Positions 19,077-32,246 of a DNA stretch of 42,186 nt are shown here, piece by piece. The stretch is from Chytridium lagenaria. Lineage: Eukaryota > Chytridiomycota > Chytridiomycetes > Chytridiales > Chytridiaceae. The stretch covers positions 1 through 42,186 of the forward strand of contig JAHLKC010000217.1 of the NCBI GenBank assembly GCA_025449115.1. Reading direction: 5' to 3'. A program made the position numbers and the translations under genes. The notes under the pieces were generated by a model. That model made no database searches. It was not told the origin of the DNA and saw only the letters and a program-made list of their open reading frames with translations. Numbering within the stretch: position 1 is the stretch's first letter; every line of letters begins with the position of its first letter.

Positions 19077-22000
19077 TTACAACTTTGCTGTAAGTGCTCC
19101 CACAGGAACTTGCAATCTTCTTTCTCCCTCGTTAGCTTTTTCCCCAATATCTCTTCCTCGAGCTTTCTCCCACTCATTCCTCCATATCTCCACTGCATCA
19201 GCCCTCACCTCCATGAACCAATTCACACACCCAGTTCTCCTCATATAATCAAACCCTCTAGCATGGGACACAGCATTAAACAGCGCTTTCCACATCATTG
19301 ACGTGTTAGGATCTGTCATAACCCCCCACCCACGATGTTTCGTGTCTTTCTCACTGTCATTCACAGCGTTATCCGATTCCGCCACCTCATCACGCATTCT
19401 CAACGCCACATCCCCATCGATCATAACCCCGCGTATGACATTCAACAAATTGGAAAGATTCGATAACCCAACAGTCCTGATTTGATCAAATAAAACAGTC
19501 GCAAGCTGTTCTCTCTTTATATGCAACTCAACGGCAGGATTGGCGGCCCGAAGAATGGCTTCAAGCCTTGATGTTGATCCGTCGGTCATGTTTGTCCCAC
19601 TGTCCGATATTGGTTGGCTAACTCGGTGTTGAGGCGGCAGAACAAGCGTGTTCGTATGTTTCTCTATCTCATCGCAAACCTTCGCGATGATGTTCATCAA
19701 CTTTTCAATACATTCCCATGCCAACATATCGCCTTCATCCCTCATGTCAATCTCATGATCTCTGCCGTCCTCTTCGGGAATACGCAAAAAATCTAACCCA
19801 TCATACTGTTCCAATCCATCAAAAGCTCCGCCTCGTTTGCTTTTTTTTTCTCGACCAGAATGCATCCTTGACTCCATCGTCACAAATCCTGACATCATCC
19901 CCTCACCCTCCTGCATACTCTCCTCATCCTCTTCTCCATCGTTACTTTCCTCGTCGTCCCGAAGCCATCTCCCTTCTTCCACGACGACAACGACGAGAGA
20001 CCTTTCACCGCATACGTCATCCCCCTTCTCATTAAATCAAAATCAATCCCCCCAGTCCCGCTATGATAAGCCTCCAAAAGAATGGTGACGTACTCTGGAG
20101 CGAACTTTTTTACGATGTGAGGATTGTTGCCTGCACGCTCAAGAATTCCCAGACTGAGGTCGTGAGCGGACTCAAAGACATCAATTGAGTCAAGGTCGGG
20201 TTTAAATGCCTGGATGTACGTTTGGGTGAGGGAGGAGGAGGCGACGAGTGACGCGCGGGAGAATGTGGGTTTCGATGAAATCTGGATGAACTCTCAAATG
20301 AAGTCGGGATACCACTTGGAAAAAGAACATAATCGCGTTTTGCATAGGGATGTAGGGTTTTCTAGAACAACAGAAAAAAGTCATACAAAGCCTATTATTA
20401 TGCTTCAACTAAATGATAATTTACCTTCAGCGTCACCGCTTCCAATATCAGAAGCAAGAACCTTCATCGCCAATTCCGAAAGACATTGCTGCGTATCATC
20501 CTCACCCTCTCCCAAACTCCTTCCCACAAACGACAAATCCATTATACTCGATTCGACGGAAATATTTATCAACACTTCAATAGTGTCGTCGAAGACATCT
20601 CTCCAGGCTCTAAATCCTGCACCACCGCCACCAAACTTCACCGTCACGAAATGTATTTGGGAAAGGGTTCGTAGTATAGTTATTGCAATAGATGCGGCAA
20701 TTTCTCTTGTTGATGTAGACAACTCGGTTTCAGCATCCTCGGGCGACGGTTCCGGTGTATTCCGCTCGGCAGATTCATTTAAAACGGACACCACCGCCGC
20801 TTCATCAAGCAGAACAGACGAGATTGCTTTAAACACCGATGTACACGCAAAAAGGCACAATTTGAAATGATGAAATAGCTTCTTCACGTACTCGTCATCT
20901 AAACCATTAGTAAATAATAATTTCCGGTACAACAAAATACCTTTTCCCGTTTGCAGAAGTGCCGATGCCTCCCAAACTGAAGCAAGCGACCAGCAAAACT
21001 CCGATATCCGCTTCACTACTTCCAGTGTATGCTCACCACGACCTTCCCGCCACAGCACAGCAGCCATGCTTCCCACAACGCGACTAAGTCGGTTAATGGA
21101 AGCATGAAGAGGGTGCTCAGTATTCTTATCGTGCATTCGCGAAAGGTCCACAGAAAGCCGTGCCAGTTCATCGGGATTACTTGTTGTGAAAAATCGCTCA
21201 TCGATATGAAGTACCTCAGGGTCGTCGGTAAGCGTCTCCAGAAGAATCGAAAGAAGAGGCTGAATTTAAAAGTTAGAAAAGAACCAACGAAAACAGAGTT
21301 TACTAAATAATCAGCGTTATAGTTCCACAATTCTTTGGATGTTTTAGTGCTTAACAGTAAAGCAGCAGCAAAACTCAACGCTTGCTTATGCAAAACAGGA
21401 TCTTTTAAAAAAACGTTAGAAGCATATAGATAACTTTAATTACCTTCTTCAAATTTTTCAGAAGCCAGTTGGTCAATATGGTCGAATATGCCATCCTCAT
21501 ACTCTTTCACCAATGATGCCAAAAAGACCAACCTATTTGGTGGCTTAACGCCTTCAGCTGATGCCGAAGACTCAGCTTTTAAGTTCCTTTCAACGAGGCT
21601 TTGACTGTAAGGAAAAAGGCAAGATAAATTAAATAACCGTAAAAGTAATTGAAACAACAAAGAGACGAAAAATCAAAGAGCAGCAAACGAAGAGAACATA
21701 CTAAAGTCCTAGTTCCCCATATAACGCTATAATCGACGCTACTCCACTATCACTTCCACCGAAAGACAATGCTTCCCACCATTTCGGAAACGCCACAACC
21801 TTGGTTCCGTTATCACCCCCAAATATCCTCTTCCACCACGACTTCTTCTCCCTAGTTTCATTCAGGGCACCCTCCAACATATCCCACCGCGACGTCGCGT
21901 TAAATTGCCAAGAGTACATGATCCGTGTAAGATCATCGAGGGAAATGGGTGCTGAAACTCCACGAATATGCTGGGTATTGTGGGTAAGAGATTGCGGAAG

Positions 22001-23690
22001 GAGTTGGGGGAAGTTGCGGAGAGAGGTGGAGGGAAGGGTTGACATGAGACGGGCGAGAGAGATTATGACGTTTTCGCGATTGGAGCGGCTGCGTAATATC
22101 AGACATAAAAATTGTGGCTTAAAATAGGCTTACTCAAGTTTAAACAAATATTTTTCGACGAGAATGTTGACGCATTCCAGAATCAGGGTATCGGTCTCGT
22201 CAGATATCTTACCTAATAGAAATTAACTTTCTCCAATGTAGCGGTCATGGATACCGAAACTCTCGCACAAGCAACAAAACATCCTAGTAAGAAATCCTGG
22301 TTGACCCATTCACGAGTCGTGCCATGCTGAACACTATCCGAGGCCAACAAAATTACTCGTTTTGCAAGATCTTTGTTTGATATTGTCTCTGTCGCAATTT
22401 TAGGATATCGAAGCAAAAGGAAATATACCTGACTTCTTAATCCAAAAAGATGATAGCATAATCGCCCCACAAAGTCCATCAAAGTAATACTCTTTCAGCT
22501 GTTCAGACTTCTCATCATGTTCATCCTCGCTGCATTCAATTGCCTCAACTATGCTTTTTGACGACAGCAGCAGAAACCGATTTGCTGCAACTACGATTGC
22601 ATTCATAAGATCAATAGTGTACCACGATATCGGAAGTTGAGCACCGAAACGAGACAATATCCGAATATTTTCAATAGCCTACATGCAATAAATAATATGA
22701 TTTAGATCAAAGCGCGCACCATAAAATCGCTGTCAACGCCATATTCTATGATAGTATGAACGCTGATAGAGAGGAATTGGACAAGAGATTTAGCTTGATC
22801 ACTGCTGAGACCAGATGCAGAAAGTGGTAAAAGGTCAGAGGTATATATATGGATGATTCGAGAGTATTCAAGAAGCTCGTTGAAGTAGCAGCTCATTCGC
22901 GTTGGTCTTCGTCTGCTGTTAGCAACCAACAGTTGGCGAACATCTTACCTTCGTTGTGTTTCCGGCTTAAAGTGAGAATATAGTCTTAGATTTTTTTCCC
23001 AAATGCATCCTCCCACAGTGTCGTCGAAACCGAGCTATTTTTCATAACGAACAAAGGTCCTTATTCATCAATTCGCTCAAGAATATCCCGAAACAATGAC
23101 CGAGTAGCAGTCGTGTCGCAATCGGGAAGCCCAAAACAAAGAACATAAATGAAAACCAGAATAGTCGATTCCAATAAAGCCTTCTCACGAGGGCTCATCT
23201 TTTCCCTGTATTTTTAATAAGCTTTTTTTTGTATGATTACTTTTCAAGGCCTTACGGATCATCAACGAGTCCATCCATATTCCCGGTCTGCAAGAATTCC
23301 ATGACGGGCTCCCATGATGTATGCACATCCTTATTAAGAGCGGTGCTGCGTAAATGGTGGAGAACTCGGCCTTGGAAAGGATCCTCCACGTAAGATATAC
23401 CGGGGGCCGTTGCAATTCCTAAGAAGCATAACGCCGTCAGATACTTATGCGTCGAATAGTAAAAACTTTAGCAAATACACTCTACCCCTTAATGATGGAT
23501 CGGCTCCAGTATCTCCAAGCCCCGACAGCGTAGCAATCTTCACAACCCTCTCCACCTCCTTCACGCAAAACTTTGTCGACATCGACTCAAATATAATCTT
23601 CGCCCATCTCTTCACACCATTCCTCTGATCGGCTTTCAAAGCTGTCTTTTGGGGCATCAACCATGACGGATGCGGTGGCAGTCGATGCAT
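19077..23690 (-). CDS. Large HEAT/ARM-like helical protein, unidentified (possibly more than one gene)
   Basis: A run of minus-strand exons from an ATG at 23690 to a stop at 19077 reads as an all-helical protein of roughly 1,300 residues: WAKIIFESMSTKFCVKEVER, MSPREKALLESTILVFIYVL, MSCYFNELLEYSRIIHIYTS, TLILECVNILVEKYLFKL, KFAPEYVTILLEAYHSG, and at the C-terminus MMWKALFNAVSHARGFDYMR. An acidic loop lies at about 19880-19985. Short introns are likely near 23400-23460, 23215-23250, 21665-21700 and 20340-20425. Frame breaks occur, for example near 19985-20000. The helical-repeat build resembles scaffold or tuberin-type HEAT proteins, but I cannot name it. I treat it as one gene because exons adjoin without a convincing internal stop and promoter. 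Confidence 0.5.
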
Positions 23691-23725
23691 GACTGAAATT
23701 TGTCACCGTCCTCATTCAACCGAGA

Positions 23726-24724
23726 ATGTTTCCTTCACTTGAAGCCGCTCTTTGCTTCGATCCACCGAATCCGACGTTTGCAGGAAGGCGATATCCGCGG
23801 TCAATTATAATCACAGATGAAGTTAGAGCCGATGGAGCGTTTCTGTTGCATCATTTTCTGGGACGTTCTTTGAGGAAGTCAGAGGAAAGGGGTGCAGTTC
23901 TTGTAGGGTTAAATCAGTCACTTTTGCATCATGATGCTGTGGCGAGGAAGCTTGTAAGGAGGTCCCTTTACATGCAGATAGATATTCATCACTTTCTTAG
24001 GGATACAGCGCACGGCAGAGCAAAAACTTTCGTTTCGTGGACTGTCTTCCCCATCTTCACGATCTTTCTGGGCCGTTTTACGTCAAAGGCGAACATGACG
24101 GGACAGTGTCATTAAATAGATTGAAATCTCTCTATAATGTTGTCATCTCAAAAGTGGATGAACTTGATAAAGAGACTGTTATAGCGGGTTCGCAGGGTTT
24201 TTTAATCGTGGTGGATGACCTTTCATCATTGCTGTCGATGGGATTTGGGGCTATGGATGTTTTTCGGTTTTTTATGGCGTTAAGAGAGTATATCCACGAG
24301 GTAGGTCAATTTTCATATTTTAAGTTCTTCTTATTTTGTTTGTTTTTTTTGTGTGTTTTTTTCTTAAGCTTACCCGTGGTTCAAGGTAAACGGAACGCTG
24401 GTCGTTCTACTTCATGCTGACCGGACAACGCTTGTCGATGTTGGTCAAATAAACTTGATACAACAGATTCGTAATGTCTGTGATTTTGGCCTTGCGGTCG
24501 AGGGATTGGAGAGTGGATTCACAGATGGAGTATCTGGACAGGTTTGTGTATTTACTCTCACTGTTTCTCGCTGCAGTGGTGGGATCATTGTCTTACTCAA
24601 TTTTCCACAGCTATCTATCATCCGCGGCTTAAGACTAAATGATACGAAGTTTATTCCTCAAACCTTGCTATACTCTGTCGCGGAGACCGGTGTCAAGTTT
24701 TTCGCACCAGGCCATGTCCCGTAG
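23726..24724 (+). CDS. ELP6: Elongator complex subunit ELP6
   Basis: ELP6 is a RecA-like ATPase-fold subunit of the Elp4-5-6 ring of Elongator, needed for wobble-uridine modification of tRNA. Family features: IIITDEVRADGAFLLHHFL, VLVGLNQSLLHHDAVARKL, FLIVVDDLSSLLSMGFGAMD (the degenerate Walker-B-like strand) and a C-terminal GLAVEGLESGFTDGVSGQ plus VKFFAPGHVP. Exons are 23726-24300, 24369-24541 and 24611-24724, with introns of 68 and 69 nt. One T is missing from the TTT at 24033-24035, and the start of exon 2 also seems a base off. The start lies only 35 bases from the ATG of the divergent gene, so the promoter must be shared or overlap the neighbour's coding region. Confidence 0.88.
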
Positions 24725-24787
24725 ATAATACCCGCAATGTTGTCATAAACTTAATATATTTACAATAATTTTATACAAACAAATAGA

Positions 24788-26749
24788 TTAGTACGCGTTT
24801 TCTTCTGCCTGCTCAATTTCTGCAGTGCATTTATCCAAAAACGCAATAATCTCGCAAATTCTGTCCCGGTTTCGCCTCACTTCGTCATCGTGTAACTTTT
24901 GGACGAGAAGCTCGAGGTCTTTGGCTACTCCGGATACCAGTGAGTCTTCCTGTATATTCTGTGAGTATATATAAACTAGCGGCGTATTCACCTGACGGTC
25001 AAATTGGCTAAGATGATAGTCATGCGAGCTGTTGATAGAGTTTACCAAGGTATCTTTATCGCTCATAATCTACAAAGTTATATATATATGTCTAGCTGTT
25101 AACACTCACATCTCGCAGTTCATCATCGGCATCCTCGTTATCCCCCTTATTAAACCGCTCAAATGCCGCCAAAACATTTTCCGAGAACTTTTCTGATGCT
25201 CATTCTCGAGTTCTCTGAGACGAGCAAACGCTGTTTGGCCGTACTCGTTTATACCAGTACATAGTTCTGTGTAGTTTCTTTCAAACTCTTTGATAACATC
25301 CTTTACGAGGTTGATGGAGGTTGGCTTTAAGTAAAATACCTCACATTGCTCCACAAGTTGCATCTCAAGACCGACAAGTCTGTCTGAAAGTTCATTCGTA
25401 TCATCTTTCAGCATTTTGATACCCTCGTCAATTTCTTTTGTATCTCGAGACGTTTGAATCAGACGAAGCATCTTTACGACATTAGAATAAGCTATAAATA
25501 TCAGGATAATATCACGCACCTGCTTCTTGTAGTGCGAATATTTATCCAAAGCCTTTAAACATTCCCCATCAATCTCTCCTTTCGCATTTTGCATGCAATC
25601 CATGAACGACTTATGCTCCTCTTGGCGTTCCGAATGTCTCTTCAACACAAAGTGCCTCAGTTCATTCACAACGACCTCAAACTTTGCTCTATAATCATCC
25701 TGAAGATCCTGTATCCTATCTGGCGCCGAAATGTAAAGCCTTTGATAATCCACGTCCTCCAAAAACATATCATCGAAAAGCGTATCAATACCAAGAATGT
25801 GCGCAGCCTAGACCCATTATCAGAAAACACGCATGAATGTGTCTTTTTATAACCTCAAATAAGACATCCTGTTCCTGCTTTTTTCGCAATTCCTCCTTTT
25901 TAGAGTTGAGGATCTTTTCTTCCTCTTCCATCGCGATGAGATCGTCAATGTATTTTTCACGTGAGGCTGCGATAGATTCTTCGTCAACGAGTCTGTAGTC
26001 GAGGTATTTTAGGCCGCGGATGTGGGCCAGAACGTAGTGCTTAAAGTTGGGATTTTTGCATAATGTGTTCCCGGAGCAGTTGAGAACTCGAAGGTTTTCA
26101 AAACGCGTAAGGTACAGCAACTTGAAATAAATAACAATAATATAAAAGGTAAGAATACAACAAAACATAAACATTTATGAATGTTTGAATGGTACTTACA
26201 CTTTCCAATTGTGTGAGGTTATTGTTCCAACAGAAAACACCGTCAGATTAACTAAGTCCTCCATATTCTCGAGCTTTGATATCCGATTGTTAAACAAGGT
26301 CAAATCCGTGAGTTTTGTGAGTCCGTCCAGCCCCTCAATCGACGTGATGTTGTTGAAAGAGAGGTCTAATAATAAGTATTGTTATAATTTGGGTGGATAT
26401 CGAATATCTACCAAGCCATTGAAGATTCCGTAGAAAGTTGATGTTCTCAATCTTCTCAATAATATTGTTGTCCAACTGCAGCTTTGTCAAGTTTTCAAAC
26501 GCCCACAAATTATCAATCTTTAAAATATCTGTAAAAATGGATGGACCGTCAGTATGCACGCGACTCGAAAGCAAATTCAGCATGATGAAGGTCAAATACT
26601 TTTGTAATCTAGCCTCAAAGCAGTGACCTCGATAGGGTCAATACCCTCTTTCCTCGCAATATCCGCAATCTCTGGATTAACCTGATCGTTGACAGCCTTT
26701 TTTAACAGTCCTCGTCAATGACCGTCGGTTCGATGGTGTTGTAGCTCAT
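24788..26749 (-). CDS. DRC3: DRC3/LRRC48-like subunit of the nexin-dynein regulatory complex
   Basis: It is an axonemal leucine-rich-repeat protein that helps regulate flagellar beating. The N-terminus EPTVIDED and [19 protein letters not shown] precede LRRs: [66 protein letters not shown]. The LRR cap ([15 protein letters not shown]) is followed by a long coiled coil, with C-terminal [15 protein letters not shown]. Exons 1-3 are 26749-26600, 26528-26412 and 26365 onward, with introns of 71 and 46 nt; more follow at about 26120-26200, 25770-25810, 25490-25520, 25067-25110 and 24955-24990. One base is missing at about 26706, 26225-26226 and 25189-25192 (T run on the plus strand). The stop faces ELP6 with 63 bases between. 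Confidence 0.9.
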
Positions 26750-26900
26750 CTCTCTGGTAGCTCGTAGCTCGTTGCTCGTACCTCGCTGATCTCTAGCCTT
26801 CCGTAATGTTTACTTTCTCAACGTCAAGATGGCCGAATTGTCAACAGCAACTAATATATGTTACACAAGCTCGATATATTTTTTGGTTTTCTGAGTCTTC

Positions 26901-28590
26901 TTAGTGATGCTTCAAGAAAACCTCATCAGCTCCATCTGCCGTCTCCAGGAGGTTGACTTTCCCCTTGACGCTCTTGGACCAGAGCGACAGACGATCACGG
27001 AGAGACCCAATCTGTGTCCTATCAAGCACTCGAGGCTGAACCCATGTCACAGACACGGACTTTTCAATCTCATCAATGCTTCCCTTGATTAACCCAAGTG
27101 AAAGCGCCTTCATTACAAGGTGCTCAACCTCATTCAATGCAACACGGGTGCTCTTGGAAATATCAGAAAAGGGAAGACGCACACGCTCGTCCTTGTCGCG
27201 GCTGAAACAGACTCGATAAGAGACATGAGGCAGAGCTTCTGGTTAAGGTGGGGGAGGCTGGAGACAAGGATGGTCTAGATTTGAAAATATTTTATACTTT
27301 ATAAGCATGGATTTATAACAGAAAAAAAGATCAAAAATTCGATGGAGAAAAAGCTTACGGTTTTCACAAAATCGGGGTGTTTTGAAATCTTGTCAAAAGT
27401 GTCGGAATCCCCCCTGTTAAAGCAGAAAAGCAACTCACGAAGCCATTCCCCTTCAGTTCCTTTAAGCGAGTCCAAAATCGGGTGCATAAGCTAATCATTA
27501 AATAAATTAGAAAACAAAAACCAATTCTATAACGTAGCCCTCAACTACGCACCAACTCTCCAAAGTTAAAGATCCCTTCTCCAAGTAAAGCACTCAACGC
27601 AAGCTGATAAGCCCTCTCCCTCTTCTCCGCCTCAGGAACATCCTCCAGGTTGACGCACGAAAGGTACAAAAGCGCATTCTTGTAGTATTCGGGGAACGCA
27701 GCTTTGACTTTGTAGTAATCAGCTGCAACCTTGTAGAAGCTAGCGTTGATGACAGGCTCGGTTCCAGGCATTTCATCCAAAAGTTTTTCGGCCTGGTCAA
27801 TGTCGGCTTTGGCTCCGACGAGATCTCCAGCACTCAATTTTAACTGGGCTTCGGTGGTGATGGCGAGAGTGTAGGCGTCCTTGTATTCGGGCTTATCCTT
27901 CAATCTTGTGATTTGCGCCGCGACGAACTCAATGGACTTTGCGGATTCTATTTGGAATGCATTCAGATTATTAATGGAGCTACGAAAAAAGACATTATAG
28001 ATTAGACTGCTCTCACCTGGAATCGTGTAGCATGCCTTGGCAACGTACTGAATGAGGCTAAGCTGGTTCATCTTCTTTTCCCAGTCAACGATGAACTCCT
28101 GGTAGAGAGGAACCAAGAAAGGTTGCGCCTGTGGAAGCGCTAGAAACTCGAAGACAGTGAGAGTAAGTTGGTGCCATAACCTAATAAATGAAAACAAAGT
28201 AGTAGCATTAACATCCATATCCGCACTGACTAATTAAAGTGAGTTGTGGCCAAGGCATGAGGTCAATCAATCAAGCCTGTCCTTTCAGGCACCCTTCTCC
28301 ATCAACGTAATTCCCAGGATCGTGTTCTGATTGTATCTTAAGCTCATACATGCATCTCCTCCATCCTCTCCAGTATGACCGTTCCTCCTTTCCTAGCAAG
28401 CTCCATCCAACCTGTTGCCTTAAACTCTATCGTCCAACCCCCGTAACATGGCATCAAGCGACGCGAACCTTTTATCATACAGCGTCTCGAACTTTGAATA
28501 GTAATCCCTCAACTCCAGCGGTGCCGACTGCTTCGCCTTCTGCAGGTACACCGTCACATCCCGGTCAATGTCCATGGTTTCAACTCCCAT
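26901..28590 (-). CDS. RPN9: 26S proteasome lid subunit Rpn9/PSMD13
   Basis: It is a PCI-domain subunit of the 19S regulatory lid. Exon 1 (28590-28469) encodes VTVYLQKAKQSAPLELRDYY, and exon 2 begins KRLWHQLTLTVFEFL. The TPR-like middle (AYTLAITTEAQLKLSAGDL) leads to GEGIFNFGELVRS, LESLKGTEGEWLRELL and the PCI/winged-helix part LNEVEHLVMKALSLGLIKGS, IDEIEKSVSVTWVQPRVLD. All match Rpn9/PSMD13 from end to end. The intron after exon 1 is 288 nt (28468-28181), against about 40-75 for the others, with donor GTTCGC. One T is missing at 27205-27207 (AAA on the plus strand). Start choice: ATG 28590 or, in frame, 28575. It is followed on the same strand by DRC3 after 151 bases. Confidence 0.93.
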
Positions 28591-28883
28591 CTTGCTGAGT
28601 TTGTTCGCAGCACAAAATTTTCTAGAGAAATTACGAAGGACTCGCGTCTTTGGTCAAAGTTCACGTCGCCGGACTGATTTTATTCTATATCCAGCATCAA
28701 AAAGTGCGAAATAAATGTAAGTATCCATTAGCGCCTCTAAAATCAGGCTTAAAAACAGAATGGTAAAGTATATGGGTATCGCATAGCTGCATGAAGCATG
28801 AAGAAGAAAGAAAGGATACGTTGAAAAGATACATGAACCACATCCACTCTAAGTTAACGACCATGTCCAATCTTATTCCCACA
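28591..28883. other. Intergenic, nothing recognised
   Basis: About 290 bases between the start of Rpn9 and the end of the MARK-like kinase, both leftward. It should hold the Rpn9 promoter and the kinase 3' UTR. I see no gene or clear motif. Confidence 0.45.
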
Positions 28884-31645
<2,762 letters not shown>

Positions 31646-32246
31646 ATTAGTGGATCCCACGCGTTGCTAAAACCGACGGGGTTGCTTTAAGTGTGGAGAT
31701 GCAGGAAATGGCTCGCAATTCTGACAGAGGCAGTCTTAAAGTTTCTTAAGAGATGACTACGCCCTGACACACCTAAACTGATTGTTCATCAATCAAACAG
31801 GTCCAGCTCACTTGCGATCCAATCAATGAGCGGGGCGATCGAATAACAAGTTGAGGATTCCACATAACGATCATTTTGAGTAAGCTGCGGCACATTGCCC
31901 CATTACGTCAAAGCCTTGTCGGACGTCATGTCGTCCGTCGCATACGAAACACGGTGTCGGGTGTCTAGGATACGACAGCAGCAGCATGGCCTGGCCATTA
32001 ATTTATGAAACAAAAGCAGCAGGTTTCGGGTTGACTCGAATAACGTTGCACATACTACAAAACAGCGGCATCCAGAGTCCGTTTCAATCTGGTTTGTGTC
32101 CGTCCTCGGCTCATCACACAGTGTCTCCGTCGCTGCAACCTCCCATCACCAGCCAACAGCGTATTGCTTCTGAAGACAGAACAGAGTGCTATACTGGCGA
32201 TTGACGGCGCTTGAATATTGACCTTTCGGCGGCTTTTTTGTGAGCC
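31646..32246. promoter_or_regulatory. Divergent intergenic region (kinase leftward, RING protein rightward)
   Basis: About 600 bases separate the two start codons. Two ACGTCA elements (tacgtcaa at about 31904 and gacgtcat at about 31923) match the core bound by CREB/ATF-type bZIP factors. A plus-strand ORF at 31986-32204 has no other support and I treat it as chance. Confidence 0.35.

Noticed and set aside
31986..32204. 72-codon ORF between the kinase and RING genes
   Set aside because: No domain, splice sites or codon pattern support it, and it lies where a divergent promoter is expected.
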